Shown: positions 10,530 through 22,261 of the stretch, in pieces
Position numbering within the stretch: position 1 is the first letter of the stretch
How the letters are laid out: each line of letters begins with the position of its first letter
Origin: Neoarius graeffei
Lineage: Eukaryota > Chordata > Actinopteri > Siluriformes > Ariidae
Reading direction: 5' to 3'
Assembly: GCF_027579695.1 (NCBI RefSeq)
Contig: NC_083590.1
Span: forward strand, 21,223,610 to 21,287,609
DNA: 64,000 bases
Position numbers and translations under genes: made by a program
Notes under the pieces: generated by a model
Databases searched by the model: none
The model's input: the letters and a program-made list of their open reading frames with translations, nothing else
What the model was told of the DNA's origin: nothing

Positions 10530-13500
10530 GTGCGTGCTATTCAGATCTGTGTTGCATCTTTAAGGCACAATTAGTTTATTTACTGAATGAATTATTTAAA
10601 AAAAAAAAAAGCATGCTGGTGAAGGAAGTTGTGCTTCCAGCTTTTTGCACAGTCCACATCCAGATGACTTGAAATGGTTAATGGATTTTTCTAGACTGAT
10701 GATAAATGTTTCACACGATAAATATTCCCATCCTGTTCTCACAGCTGGAAGAGGAGCTGAGCGGAATAGTGGAGGTAATCGGAATGGTGTCCAATAAAGG
10801 AACCATCATGGCTGCAACGTACATCATGTTCAGAGAGGAGAAGGGAATCTCATTCGGTGAGCAAATCACATTGATCAGAGCAATGTCGACTTCAGGATGC
10901 CTGCAGTTCTCCAGTCCGCCTTTCATTTGGCAGCAGAACAATACATAACCCAAGCTCATGCACACTCGAGCTTCAGTTAACCTTCACGTCAAACGTCTGA
11001 ATGTTGGCGAAAAAAACGTGTAGTGAGTATTTCAGAAGCTGCTGGGATTAGGGCTGGGAATCGATCCAGATTTCCTGGATCGATTCGATTCCGATTCATA
11101 AGGTCACGATCTGATTCGATCTGATATCGATCTACTTAGATATTGCTGGATTGTCACTTTAAAGTAAAAACTGTCCCTATTGACAGGAACAGCCCCATAT
11201 GTGTTTGTGCATGTATCTGTGTATGTGTAAGAGGGACACACGGAGAGAGAAGAGTCAAGGATATAAAGCAGGGCTTTTTCAAAGTGTGGGAGAGTCAGCC
11301 CCCCCCAGAGAGCAAATCAACAACAGCGCCCCCCCCTTACAATTTTTGTTTTGTTGCTATACGTAATGTTCCATTAGTATTTTTAAAAAAAAAAGGTTGT
11401 TGTACACATTTTTTTCTTTTACACATCCTGTGCTTTTTAAATTTTTTTTTTTTTTACACATTTAAAACATCAGTGCCTTTTTTTTTTTTTTAAACATCTC
11501 ATCGCATCGCTAGCTAGCACCTCTTGGCAGACAACACACTGTGGCAGTGGAGCATCTTCAGATCCAGTCCATGAAAATCCAAACTTTAAATAATCGTGGT
11601 CATACTTCCTTCTTTTTTTGCTTGGCCCAGACTCTGTCTCCTCACTCACTGTAGCTTTAGGTCAGGGCTTTGAACCAGAATTTTTTTCCTATTGGTTCGT
11701 TCCGAACAGAACCGGAATTTTAATGTTTTGGGTTCCACCATTAAATAGACGTTCCCGAACCGGTTAGAACAAAAAAATTTCATTCCCGGAACGGTTAATT
11801 ACGTTCCCTGTCAGCGGTTTAACAAATGGCTATAAAGTTATGTCTCTGTCTCATCCAGCTTAAGCCAAATGTAGGCTAATTCTATTACAACCTTCATTAA
11901 ATAAGACAAGAAATAATTCAAAACAATTATTATTTCAAATGTTGGTGATTTGGATTCTCAGTATGTCTTCCCATCTACACAAACAGAAAAAGTGCCAGAA
12001 ATGAAAGAGAATTCGTTTAGTGTGTTACCAAAGGCTAGTCAGGCCCTATAGAGGGCTACCGCATGACGTCACCGCGCCGCGAGATTTTGTTAGGCGCCAT
12101 ATTGGAAGGCCAAGTACACATCTATGCAAGTACATACATACATAAAACAAACTACACCTGAAATGTAGCCAGGGCCGGTTCTGCCCTAATCTGGACCCGG
12201 GTGCAACATCGCGCCCCCCCCCCAAAAAAAAAAACAGTCTAAATCAGGACAACCATCACATAACTATAACTATAAACACTTTATATCAACTATTTTAACT
12301 AAATGGGCTATAATAAATAAGCCTGCAGGCAGCCATGGTGGGCTGCCTCAGAAAACTAACCATTCAATGACACAACTGAAAGCCTGCAGCCACAGCGGGC
12401 TGCCTCAGAAAAGTAACCATTTGTCCTACCTTAAAACTCGTTTTGCATTTTCTGCCTCCTTTTTTGTATTTTCAACCCTCCGTTTATTTTCTTTCCTTTT
12501 CTGAAAACCCGATTTGTGTCCAGACATTTTGTTCTGCTACCAACGAACTAACTCGTCAGGTCTCGTCTCTCGAGCCCGCGATGATTCCCGTGGGAAGGGC
12601 AACAACTGATACATTTTTACAAACAGCCAATAGGGAGGTTGCAACGTTCAGGCTCTTTGCTCAGACACTCAGTAATGGAGACGTGATAGTAGTCCACCTT
12701 CCCGCTCTCTCCATTCAGTCAGCGAACGTCACACAGGAAGTGAACCCCAGCGGGTCATAGAAACTTGCGCAGGAGAAGAATGGCTTTTATTTGTAGGCTA
12801 CAGAAACTTTGAGGAACGAAATAAAAACCGGTATTAACCGGTTACCATTATTTTTAATAAGCGTTTCTGTTCCGGAACATAAAAAATAATAAAGTTTCTG
12901 GTTTCGTTTCTGTTCCATGTGAAATAGAAAAAGTTCCCGGTTTTCGTTTTCATTTCTTGAACCGGTTCAAAGCCCTGCTTTAGGTACTAAAAATCGATCC
13001 ATTTTGTCTCTGGTAAAGGCTAGCTGAAGTTCGCTAAATGTCCGCAATAGTAACTCATTCTGGTTTATTTTTCCTCACGTTGCGCCCCCCCGAAGAACTC
13101 TGGCGCCCCCTAGGGGAGGCGTGCCCCACACTTTGAAAAGCCTTTTTTAAAGGATTTATTTTGGAATGAAAAAAATCCAGGTTTTATTTGAATTCTAAAT
13201 CAAAACCATGACATTCGGTGGCCCTCTTTTGGTTGAATAATATACCCATGGCAGGGTTTCTGACCACAAAGAAAAAAAAAAAAGCACCTCAGCAACCACA
13301 GCAATTGTGTAAGAAATTATGCTTGACTGATAAGTCTGAGTGTAACCATGACAGTTGGTGGCCATCTTTTGGTTGATTTATATTTTACCTCTATGTGGCA
13401 CAATTTGCACACTGCTTTTGTTCTGTCGACTTCATCTCTGTCCTCGTAACGTTTGAATCCAGAGTAATGCCATACATCAGCTTTCAGGCCAGGCGGTGAT

Positions 13501-14665
13501 TTTAGCTGTGCAGCTTCAGCCATCTCGCGTTCTTAAGTTTCAGTTTCGTTTGCCGGCACCCGCTTTTTATAGCAGTCCTTGCGCGGTCGAGAAAATAGTG
13601 CCTATAGCTACCTGGAAGAGATCGAGCCACACATTTTTGAATCGATCTCGTATTTTTTGAATGTGAATCGATATCGGATCGTGGATCGATCTTTTGAACC
13701 CAGCCCTAGCTGGGGTTTTCACACAAGTTTGACAGAATGGTGCGAAAAACAAAACAAAAAAAAACCCCGCCCAAAATATCCGGACCGGTTCAAGCGGACA
13801 GGAAGGTTCCAGTAACACAGTCACTCTTTACAGCCATGTTGAGCAGAAAAGCATCTCAGGATGTTGACCTTTGAGGTAGGTGAGTGACAACAGCAGGAAA
13901 CCACATCAGGTTCCACTCTTGTAGCCGTGAACAGAATCGGAGCCGACAGTCAGCACAGGCTCACTGAAACTGCAGAGTGAAAGACTGGATAAAGATCAGG
14001 CTCTGTTTTCAGTCCAGGTTCGGTTGCGCTGCTGCCACATGATCGGCTGTTTGAACGAGCAGGTGGTCCTGTTAAAGTGGCCAGTAATCGTGTGGGCGAG
14101 GAATGTTTTTATTTCTCCTTAATCTCATCTCATTATCTCTAGCCGCTTTATCCTGTTCTACAGGGTCGCAGGCAAGCTGGAGCCTATCCCAGCTGACTAC
14201 GGGCGAAAGACGGGGTACACCCTGGACAAGTCGCCAGGTCATCACAGGGCTGACACAGACAACCATTCACACTCACATTCACACCTATGCTCAATTTAGA
14301 GTCACCAGTTAACCTAACCTGCATGTCTTTGGACTGTGGGGGAAACCAGAGCACCCGGAGGAAACCCATGCGGACACGGGGAGAAAGGCCCTCGCACACA
14401 GAGAGGCCCTCGCCGGCCACGGGGCTCGAACCCAGGACCTTCTTGCTGTGAGGCAACAGCGCTAACCACTACACCACCGTGCTGCCCTTATTTCTCCTTA
14501 ATGAACTGTTTATTTCAGTATTGTAAGATTTAGAAATGTAATATGATGGTGGGTTTGTTTTTTCCTTTCCCTGCCCCTGCAGATTTGGAGCTGTATAACG
14601 AGGCCCTGAAAGTCCTTCACGATTTTCCGCAGTATTACCCGTTCCAGGTGTCATCGAGCGGATAA
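10455..14665 (+). CDS. rpa3: rpa3, replication protein A 14-kDa subunit (3' exons; 5' part missing)
   Basis: Join 10455-10529, 10745-10856, 14583-14665. The exons give a continuous OB-fold product: [16 protein letters not shown]..., then [20 protein letters not shown]..., then [20 protein letters not shown], ending in TAA. This matches vertebrate RPA3 in order, length and conserved positions. RPA3 forms the trimer core with RPA1 and RPA2, binding single-stranded DNA in replication and repair in the nucleus. Intron phases are 0 and 1. The first ~35 residues (OB-fold strand 1) are not seen and probably lie upstream of the window. The last intron (10857-14582) is expanded by nested hATs and a SINE. 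Confidence 0.93.
10745..10856 (+). CDS. rpa3: rpa3 coding exon (37 codons + 1 nt)
   Basis: Acceptor TTCTCACAG, donor GTGAGC. Begins [19 protein letters not shown] and ends in EEKGISF plus the first base of a Gly/Asp codon completed by the next exon (GAT, Asp). Confidence 0.92.
11269..13143. mobile_element. Probable second-level hAT-like element
   Basis: The termini AGGGCTTTTTCAAAGTGTGG (11270) and, inverted, AGGCTTTTCAAAGTGTGGGG (right end, ~13143) resemble hAT ends, with C-rich blocks just inside both. A clean 8-bp duplication is not visible, so the exact ends are uncertain. It encloses the 1.3-kb hAT at 11663. Confidence 0.55.
11663..12977. mobile_element. 1,315-bp hAT-type element with perfect 8-bp duplication
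   Basis: CTTTAGGT at 11655-11662 and 12978-12985 flanks termini CAGGGCTTTGAACC / GGTTCAAAGCCCTG. Internal GGAACCG-like repeats lie near both ends. No intact transposase; the + frame at 12443-12760 shows no recognisable domain. Confidence 0.85.
13317..13523 (-). pseudogene. BED zinc-finger N-terminus of a hAT transposase (ZBED1-like), decayed
   Basis: Reads [18 protein letters not shown] and onward to [17 protein letters not shown]. It has the BED hallmarks (aromatic W-Y-F start, C-x2-C), but the frame loses similarity before the His pair, so the finger is incomplete. Confidence 0.7.
13717..14109 (+). other. rpa3 intron, nothing recognised
   Basis: Intron sequence between the hAT nest and the SINE; no ORF or repeat that I can name. 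Confidence 0.4.
14124..14488 (-). mobile_element. tRNA-derived SINE (family A), copy 1
   Basis: Minus-strand copy of a ~370-bp SINE whose head reads GGCACGGTGGTGTAGTGG with Pol III A-box-like TGGTGTAGTGGTTAGC and B box GGTTCGAGCCC, and whose tail is a GATGA-type simple repeat. A perfect 14-bp target duplication TATTTCTCCTTAAT flanks it (14110-14123, 14489-14502), which shows insertion by target-primed reverse transcription into the rpa3 intron. Confidence 0.9.
14583..14665 (+). CDS. rpa3: rpa3 last coding exon
   Basis: Acceptor CCCTGCCCCTGCAG. The first two bases complete GAT (Asp); the exon then encodes [20 protein letters not shown] plus QVSSSG and TAA at 14663-14665. The motif NEAxKxxHDFPQ is diagnostic for the RPA3 C-terminal helix that packs against RPA1/RPA2. 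Confidence 0.93.
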
Positions 14666-14838
14666 AACAAGGCAAAAGAACAAAACTGCGCCATTTCTCT
14701 GTCTCTGTGATTTTTTTTTTTTTTTCCTCTTTGTGTCTGTACTTATTTTTCTCTTGTAAATAATCTAAAACCGTTGACAGCTGAAACCTTGAGTTTGGGT
14801 CTTAAAAAAAAAAAATAAAGTCTCATTGTGCAGCCAGT
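14666..14838 (+). terminator. rpa3: rpa3 3' UTR and polyadenylation signal
   Basis: AATAAA at 14814-14819 lies ~150 nt past the stop in a normal position for a short 3' UTR; a TG-rich stretch (TTTTTGGTTTGTC) follows at about 14838. Confidence 0.65.
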
Positions 14839-14983
14839 TTTTGGTTTGTCAAGTTGAATTGGGTGAAAGGGGTTTGCCGAATCAAATCAGTCCATCACTG
14901 CTTGGTTGACAGTATGACACATTTAATTCAAAATGGCAGGCATCGGGCAAACACAAACATCACAGCGACTAACTTGATATGTA

Positions 14984-15512
14984 CACTACTGTTCAAAAGT
15001 TTGGGGTCACTTTGAAATGTCCTTATTTTTGAAAGAAAAGCACTGTTCTTTTCAATGAAGATCACTTTAAACTAATCAGAAATCCACTCTATACATTGCT
15101 AATGTGGTAAATGACTATTCTAGCTGCAAATGTCTGGTTTTTGGTGCAATATCTCCATAGGTGTATAGAGGCCCATTTCCAGCAACTCTCACTCCAGTGT
15201 TCTAATGGTACAATGTGTTTGCTCATTGCCTCAGAAGGCTAATGGATGATTAGAAAACCCTTGTACAATCATGTTGGCACAGCTGAAAACAGTTGAGCTC
15301 TTTAGAGAAGCTATAAAACTGACCTTCCTTTGAGCAGATTGAGTTTCTGGAGCATCACATTTGTGGGGTCGATTAAATGCTCAAAATGGCCAGAAAAATG
15401 TCTTGACTATATTTTCTATTCATTTTACAACTTATGGTGGGAAATAAAAGTGTGACTTTTAGACGGAAAACACAAAATCGTCTGGGTGACCCCAAACTTT
15501 TGAATGGTAGTG
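14984..15512 (-). mobile_element. TA-flanked MITE (family M1), copy A
   Basis: 529 bp between TA dinucleotides, with inverted ends CACTACTGTTCAAAAG / CTTTTGAATGGTAGTG. Same family as 41127-41654 and 47720-49859 (opposite orientation). Tc1/mariner-type non-autonomous element; no ORF. Confidence 0.85.
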
Positions 15513-15559
15513 TATTTCTCTCCCTCTCGTCATGTTCCTGCTAGTTCTTCTATTACTAA

Positions 15560-16190
15560 TTCGCTCTTGCTGAAGTTGACTGATTTTGATTGGACTTTAT
15601 TGTTTAGCGTCATTACACGAGACCATCAATGGCGGCGTAGCTCACTCCGGCTTCGTCTAGTCCAGAAGGAACGATCTAAAGTGGGCCACCTTGAGCAATA
15701 AATGTTGCAAGCTATATCTAGAAGTGATATCCACCCTAGGAATACCGACCTATTTACCAGAAAGAATCCAAAACAGCAAGGAATTTACAGAGAAGAAGCG
15801 ATTTTTGTTGAACTGCTCATAAAGGCTTAATTAGTCCATAACTTAATAATTGTAATGAAGCAAATCTGGGTAGAAGTTCTGTGCACCCTAGGTCCCCCTA
15901 CCTTCATGCCAGAATCAAAATCCATGAAGAATTGAGGGAAAAGAAGCGATTTGTGTGGAAACTGCTCGTTAGGGATTGATTAATTACTCCATATCTTCAT
16001 TATTAATTGTAATTATGCAAATTTGGGTAGAAGCCATAGTATATGCACCCCAGGCAGACCTACCTTCCTGCCAAAAAGATTAAAAATCAGTGAAGAATTG
16101 AGAGAGAAGAATTAATTTTTATGAAATGTGGATGACGATGGACAACACACAATGGGCATGAACTCATCAGCGGTCAGCCGGATGAGCTAA
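15560..16190 (-). repeat. Dispersed repeat with ~160-bp internal tandem units (family T), copy 1
   Basis: Inverted copy of the sequence at 45440-46025. Three related units each contain GAAGAAGCGATTT-like and CACCCTAGG-like blocks and a stretch around AATTACTCCAT. No coding potential; the class is unknown. Confidence 0.75.
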
Positions 16191-16357
16191 TAAGGAGCCA
16201 AGCTTGTAGTACTCGAGTCCGACTCATGACTTGACTTGGACTTGAGCACTGATGACTCGGACATTAACTGCATTCGGACTCGTAAATGGAGACGAGGACT
16301 TGGATTTTTTTTCTTTATTTTTTGTAACATGCCATAATTCGGCATAAGATATTTTAT

Positions 16358-16728
16358 CTCGTCTCATTATCTCTAGCCGTTTTATCCTTCTACAGGGTCG
16401 CAGGCAAGCTGGAGCCTATCCCAGCTGACTACGGGCGAAAGGCGGGGTACACCCTGGACAAGTCGCCAGGTCATCACAGGGCTGACACATAGACACAGAC
16501 AACCATTCACACCCACATTCACACCTACGCTCAATTTAGAGTCACCAGTTAACCTAACCTGCATGTCTTTGGACTGTGGGGGAAACCGGAGCACCCGGAG
16601 GAAACCCACGCGGACACGGGGAGAACATGCAAACTCCGCACAGAAAGGCCCTCGCCGGCCACGGGGCTCGAACCCGGACCTTCTTGTTGTGAGGCGACAG
16701 CGCTAACCACTACACCACCGTGCCACCC
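16358..16728 (-). mobile_element. SINE family A, copy 2
   Basis: Minus orientation, flanked by AAGATATTTTAT (16346-16357, 16729-16740). The B box reads GGTTCGAGCCC on the minus strand. Inserted inside the hAT 16199-18522. Confidence 0.88.
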
Positions 16729-16837
16729 AAGATATTTTATATCTACATTTAATTTTATACTAATTTCATGCAAGAGAATGCACATTCATCTGTTCATACG
16801 TCATGTTCAGGAACAAACTAACGTTAATGGCGCTAAA

Positions 16838-17030
16838 ATGCCTGGAGGGAACGCCTCTAGGATTGTCCGCTTTGCTTCTACAGACTTCTCGTGCAGTGGG
16901 AAAAAATGCACTGCTCCAGTATGCGTTCCATATGTAGAAGAACTATCGAGGAGACGACAGGGACAACCTCGAACTTCAATCGTCATTTGGTAAGACTCCA
17001 CCCAGAGAAGGAAGTGACACGCTATGTTCA
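16838..17030 (+). pseudogene. Broken BED-finger exon of hAT transposase
   Basis: The + frame reads [20 protein letters not shown], then a one-frame slip compared with the 63339-63668 copy, where the Cys pair and HLVRLH follow. Non-functional. Confidence 0.6.
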
Positions 17031-17122
17031 TCGCTATGTTGATAGCTGGGCTTGCTGAGCGACGAACTAGCTAGTGTTAACCCTCTCTCATGTTATTTGC
17101 CCTGTTTATAGAGGGTAGGGCT

Positions 17123-18279
17123 CAGAGGTGGGCAAAGTACAGATCACGCTGGTCAAATGTTACTCCGATACAAGTGAAAGTTGTCCAGTCAAATTTTTAC
17201 TTAAGTTAAAGTACTGAAGTACTTGCTTTTAAGAATACTTAAGTATTAAAAGTAAATTTTCTGTCAACACATCGTTGTATTATTGCCACAACGCTTACAA
17301 AACCTAACGCCGTTACCAAAGACAGAAATGTGAATTCACAAAATGAGCACGTGCTGTGCATCATGGTGGTTTAACGTTAAGCTAGCTAGTCAGTGAAGCT
17401 CCATCTGACATGCTAGCAAACTCTTCAAACTCGAAATCATATTGGGTAGCTAACGCTACTAGAAAAGAAAGATTCCTATATTCTGTTTATTTGGCGAGAT
17501 TATGCTAAAACATTTCTGAAAGGACTTCAGATAAGTTAACGTTATTCACGTTAGCGTAACTCCATTTTTACATGCTAACTAACGGTGTCCAAGTTAACTA
17601 GCTGTGTGTTAACGTTAGCCGTGGACAAGGCGATGGCAACTTGGCAGGCAAATCCATAGAAAGTCATTTGACGAACCAGACTGCATAGCTATTGCAGCGT
17701 TATCACTAGCTCTAAAAGCACAGACAACTTCATTGCAAGCTTTCTCTTGGAATAAAACGTTTATATACCTCAATATGCTTCCGCAGGTCGGACGGCAAGT
17801 TTTTGTAGGCCGTGATGTGGTTCATTTTCGGCGAACATTTAAAACGAAATGAATCTTTAATCCTTTCGGAAAACTGAAACATGGGTTCATGGGCCATGAG
17901 TGCGTGCATTCCTCAGAAGAACCGCCTCCTTCCATTCTGCCATTAACTCATCGAGTTCAAATAACGCTGCTGAGAAATCACTGAACTTGATTTTATACAG
18001 TCTATAGACGTGACGTGACCCTAGTGATTTATTGATCGGCTGTCTCAGTGTCACCTGCGAAAAAAAACTAATCACGTTTTAGAAAAGAAAAAACATCCAC
18101 TTTGAAAGCCGCTTCATGGTAACGAGTAACGAGGAGCTTGATAGAAATGTAGTGGCGTGAAAAGTACGATATTTGCCTTTCAAATGTAGTGAAGTTAAAG
18201 TCATAAGTTTCCAAAAAAAAATAATACTCAAGTAAAGTACAGATACTCAAAAAGTGTACTTCGTTACTGTCCACCTCTG
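17123..18279. mobile_element. 1,157-bp hAT inserted in the 16199-18522 hAT
   Basis: Ends CAGAGGTGGGCAAAGTAC and, inverted, CAGAGGTGGACAGTAACG, a common fish hAT terminus. Flanks GTAGGGCT and GCGGGACT differ by three transitions, but the empty site GGCGGGGCTTGCTGAG (coding orientation of the 63-kb copy) supports an 8-bp duplication that has since mutated. No transposase seen. Confidence 0.75.
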
Positions 18280-18530
18280 GCGGGACTTGCTGAGCGATGA
18301 AGCTTTTTATCTGTAGCCTGTTAACTAAAATGGGGCGGTCGAGCAGTAACGTTAGTCCAACACAGTAGCAGAGACGCTTTCACATCAAGGCAGCAACAGC
18401 CACCGTCACATGGTGCGGATGGGTTCTTGTTCTCGGACTCAAAATTTTCCTTTCATGACTTGGACACTGGGGACTTGAGACTGGACTCAGACTCGAGGTT
18501 TAGTGACTTGAATACAACAGTGTAAGGAAC

Positions 18531-19115
18531 AGATGACAACAGGGTCAACATTAACACAAAATGAAAATTTCTTCTTCTTTTCTTGATCTGGTGTTGTGGA
18601 TCAATGCATGATTTTTATTTCCATTAGGTTCAGACTGATTCCAGAGAAAATGAGATTGCATTTTCTGAACAACAGAACCTTCAACATAAAATATATATTC
18701 AGCTTTAGAGCACTACTATAATCTTGCCTGTAGATGGCGACACATCTGAAACATGTCCGAGGCAGAATCATGAACCAAAAGCCACCATTTTATCCAAACA
18801 GTTCTTTTCGTTAACATCTCAATCAGAGACGAAATAAAGTCTCTAAAGTAAATAAATGGAGTTTCACCGCATAGCTGAGCTTCACTTTCCTGCAGCACTG
18901 ACTCGTCCTTCACTTTCAACCTTTTTTAAAATGATTTTTTATGAGTAATTTTAAAAGCAAGGAAAGTTTATGCATGAATGTGTCGCTTAAAGTCATTCGT
19001 TTATCCTGCGCAGGGTGGTGGTGGATCCGGAGCCTGTCCCGGGAACACTGGGCATGAGGTGGGAATACGGCTTACCTGGAACACCAGTGACTTTTTCTGT
19101 TTTATTTTGGAAAAT
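18531..19115. other. Unassigned sequence with a short minus-strand ORF
   Basis: Minus frame 18919-18716 (67 codons; contains VWIKWWLLVHDSASDMFQMC) has protein-like composition but no domain I recognise and no splice context I can defend. It could be an old repeat-derived exon. The rest is featureless. Confidence 0.3.
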
Positions 19116-19127
19116 ATCTCCATGCAT

Positions 19128-19500
19128 GGGGCGGCACGGTGGTGTAGTGGTTAGCACTGTCGCCTCACAGCAAGAAGGTCCTGGGTTCGAGCCCCGGGGC
19201 CGGCGAGGGCCTTTCTGTGTGGAGTTTGCATGTTCTCCCCGTGTCCGCGTGGGTTTCCTCCGGGTGCTCCGGTTTCCCCCACAGTCCAAAGACATGCAGG
19301 TTAGGTTAACTGGTGACTCTAAATTGACCGTAGGTGTGAATGTGAGTGTGAATGGTTGTCTGTGTCTATGTGTCAGCCCTGTGATGACCTGGCGACTTGT
19401 CCAGGGTGTACCCCGCCTTTCGCCCGTAGTCAGCTGGGATAGGCTCCAGCTTGCCTGCGACCCTGTAGAAGGATAAAGCGGCTAGAGATGATGAAATGAG
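19128..19500 (+). mobile_element. SINE family A, copy 3
   Basis: Plus orientation. 12-bp duplication ATCTCCATGCAT (19116-19127, 19501-19512). Complete head with A/B boxes and tail GATGATGAAATGAG. The long + ORF through it is a by-product of the SINE sequence. Confidence 0.9.
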
Positions 19501-19964
19501 ATCTCCATGCATTTTCATTCTCCTCCTGCGTGTGACATTAAATGCTTTTCAAACGCAAACTTTTTAATTTTAAGTTTGCGGAAAACATTCTTTACAGTTC
19601 GTTTAACACTAATGACACCAGAGGAACCACGTTTGATTTGGTTCTATGTCGTCTTGTTGCCACGCGAAACCCTGTAAACAGAATGATCGTTTCCCACCGC
19701 AAAGATACTTCTTTCAAATGCGAACATTCATGATGGGGAAAAGATTTAGTTCTTCCCAGCATTAACAAAAAGGGTTAATGCTATCAATCCATCAATTTTT
19801 TTTTTTAGGAAATAAATAAACAAATGGTCTGATGTGTTCTTCGACCCTGCACCGAGTCCTCCCAGGACACCGAATAAAATAAAACACTTACTAAAGATGA
19901 ATTAATGAAGGAAAAAAGCAAGTACTGAAAGAGTATATATTGTGTATTATTATTATACATACAG

Positions 19965-20416
19965 GGCACTTTTTCAATGGAATAAAAACTTGTTCTATTC
20001 CCTTCTAGCAGGTTCCGTTCATTTGGTTTGATAGCACGCAATATTGTTAGCATATCGCATATCCTATGTGCATTACGTCACTCTACCCAATGGAGACTGA
20101 GTGTTGAATATGGTTTACGATATCGCATGGTTCTCAAGACAACATGTCACACGTCGGAGACGTACAGTAAAACTTCCACACTAGCGAGCGACCGTGACAT
20201 TGTGTAAACAAACATGGCCGCCAGGTTTGCCTCGTTAAATACGGAAGATTTTGAGAGAATTTTGACAGAGAAAGATGCATTGAACACCCGAAAGGAATGT
20301 GTATGAATAATAATAATGGCGCTTTTTTTTCGTGGTATCTCAGATATATTCCATTCAGCTACTCATCTTTGACTTGTTCAATATCACGCTAGCTGAATGG
20401 AATATATCTGATATAC
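19965..20416 (-). repeat. Dispersed repeat with palindromic end (family P), copy 1
   Basis: Homologous, in inverted orientation, to 39221-39634: shared landmarks are TTTTTCAATGGAATAAAAAC, TGTTTACACAATGTCACGG-like and GCGGCCATG. It ends in the palindrome ATATTCCATTCAGCTA...TAGCTGAATGGAATAT (20339-20406). It continues after the hAT insertion at 23378-23405. Confidence 0.75.
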
Positions 20417-20696
20417 CAGGGGTTCCCAAACTTTTCCATGCCAAGGCCCCCCAAACAGCATTAGCTTCTGGCCGGGGACCCCGTTTGCAAACCCACAGAC
20501 AATGCTACAAAATATGTAAAGAAACATCAACTTTTAGAATGTTTTCTCTTACTTTTATTCAATAATTGTTACATTTGTTTAGCGTAAGAATATTATTAAC
20601 TAACATGTTTTCAACACAAATATTTTCGCACTGAACAATAAACTTTTCAACAAACTGTTGATGAGAACAGCACAAAAGAAATCAAACCACTCTCAA

Positions 20697-21060
20697 TTGT
20701 GTGTGTGTGTGTGTGTGTGTCTGGGAGTGACAGACGGTTTACACAAGTGGGAGGGATGGGCTTGGTGGCTCCTACATAGTTTGTCAACCCTGGGCTTAAT
20801 CTCCGTCAGTGCCATACGCATGTCACTGTCCACATGTAGACGTGCTCTGTGTTTGGTTTTGAGTACCTTTAAAGTTGAAAAGCCAGACTCACACAAGTAG
20901 GTTGTTGCAAAAGGGAGAAGGCATTTCAATGCCCTGTCAGCCAAGCTGGGATCGTCCTTTCTTACATGTAGCCAGTAGTTAGACAGGGGAAGAGCCTCAA
21001 AGTCCATTTTTAAATCCCCTGAGTTTGTCATCTCAATCAGCTCCTCCTGTGTCTTAGGCC
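20697..21060 (-). pseudogene. hAT transposase C-terminal part (ZBED5/SCAND3-like)
   Basis: Reads KTQEELIEMTNSGDLKMDFE... and LLPFATTYLCESGFSTLKVL, the hAT C-terminal dimerisation region (TYLCEsgFS). It is the downstream half of the transposase at 22307-23005, displaced by an insertion. The end runs into a (TG)n microsatellite. Confidence 0.8.
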
Positions 21061-22260
21061 CTGTCCACACGGCAACGGATTCAGGTGACTCCGATACAAT
21101 TGCTTATCGTTTAGGCCTGGCGTCCACACGGCACCGGCGTTTTGGGTGCCCAAAACGCAATCTTTTTGAGAACGGGTTCCAGAGTGGAAAGATCTGGCAA
21201 CGTTGCCGTTGTGAAGTCGTCTGGATGAGTAGAACGGATTTGTTTACGATGACGTCACAACCACATGACTGTGAGTGCTTCACGCCGGGTAGAAGTGTAA
21301 CAAACTCGATGCGAGTTGTCAACAAATCCTATAACTTGGTTCATGAAACGCGCTTACAAAATATTTTCACTGTGAATATTTATTGTGTAATGGTGCAAAG
21401 TGAGAGAGAGAGAGAGAGAGAGAGAGAATAGCCCTTAGGGCAGAGTCAATCCCGCCAGCAAAAATAGGGAAAAAAAAGGAGCGATCTCACCTCTTCAGAT
21501 GTTAGTTTAAGTCCTACAATACATTCCTCAAAAAGGGCGTAGAAGAGCAAATTAATCCATCAACGTGTAGCATTCAATTTATTCCGGACCATTAAAAACG
21601 CCGCCTTCCGCGTAGAATCATACGTCATCCTCGCCGCCATATTGGATAGGTCAAAGCGGAGAATAAAGATTCATGTGCTGCGTTTAAATGTACCAACAGG
21701 TTTACCGTCCAAACGAGACCACATGGGATTACCTTTCACAGGTGAGAAACAACAAATTAATCCATCAACGTGTAGCATTCAATTTATTCCAGACCATTAA
21801 AGACGCCGCCTTCCGCATAGAATCATACGTCATCCTCACTGCCATATTGGATAGGTCAAAGCGGAGAATAAAGATTAGCTGCGTTTAACTGTACCAACAG
21901 GTTTGCCGTCCAAACGAGATCACATGGGATTACCTTTCACAGGTGAGACTGGAAAAATACTTTTCATTGTATTTGGTCATTATAATGTAATTTTACGAAC
22001 AGATTTTCCTGACTTTGTGGCTAATATGAAGTCTCGCGCATAATAGTTTATGTGCATGCGTCCTTACTTCTTCTATTGTTCTGGTGTCTCCAAAGGGACC
22101 ATCTTACAGCGCCCCTAGAGGTGTGGCATGTGTATTGCATCGTTTTCAGCAAGCGTTGCGTTGCCATATGGACCTGATATTTTACTGATCATTGCCCATT
22201 TGGACGCGATATATTTTTAAATAACATCTCGTTGCCGTTGTCGTGTGGATGTAGCCTAAG
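21058..22260. mobile_element. Insertion with AGGCCCTGTCCACACGG-type ends splitting the hAT transposase
   Basis: The left end TTAGGCCCTGTCCACACGGC and the right end, inverted (TTAGGCTACATCCACACGAC), are similar termini, and the hAT reading frame stops and resumes at these points. Inside are a (GA)n run (21403-21426) and a ~205-bp tandem duplication. No transposase found; the superfamily is undetermined. Confidence 0.6.
21551..21945. repeat. Tandem duplication, 205-bp unit, two copies
   Basis: ATTAATCCATCAACGTGTAG starts at 21551 and 21756; both units run to CACATGGGATTACCTTTCAC AGGTGAGA with about 10 differences and one small deletion. Confidence 0.85.
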
Positions 22261-22261
22261 T

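Larger units (their letters stand above)
11049..13708 (-). mobile_element. hAT element with BED-finger relic, host of further insertions
   Basis: Ends TAGGGCTGGG and CCCAGCCCTA, flanked by GCTGGGAT (11041-11048) and GCTGGGGT (13709-13716), an 8-bp duplication with one mismatch. Sub-terminal ATCGAT-rich motifs occur at both ends. On the minus strand 13523-13400 encodes an N-terminal ZBED1-like BED finger ([19 protein letters not shown], then CKLCH). The rest of the transposase is lost. It lies within the last rpa3 intron. Confidence 0.85.
16199..18522 (+). mobile_element. hAT element with BED-finger relic, containing a SINE and a second hAT
   Basis: Flanked by TAAGGAGC (16191-16198) and TAAGGAAC (18523-18530), an 8-bp duplication with one mismatch. 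The termini carry many GAGTC/GACTC repeats as in the element at 63049-63887. A BED-like N-terminus starts near 16838 ([19 protein letters not shown]), and a frame change breaks the zinc-binding part. A SINE (16358-16728) and a hAT (17123-18279) are inserted in it. Confidence 0.8.

Noticed and set aside
12443..12760. 105-codon + ORF inside the inner hAT
   Set aside because: No hAT, BED or other motif; probably chance within a non-autonomous element.
14124..14488. tRNA gene suggested by A/B boxes
   Set aside because: The head has Pol III boxes but no cloverleaf, and it is part of a ~370-bp repeat with a target duplication, so it is a SINE.
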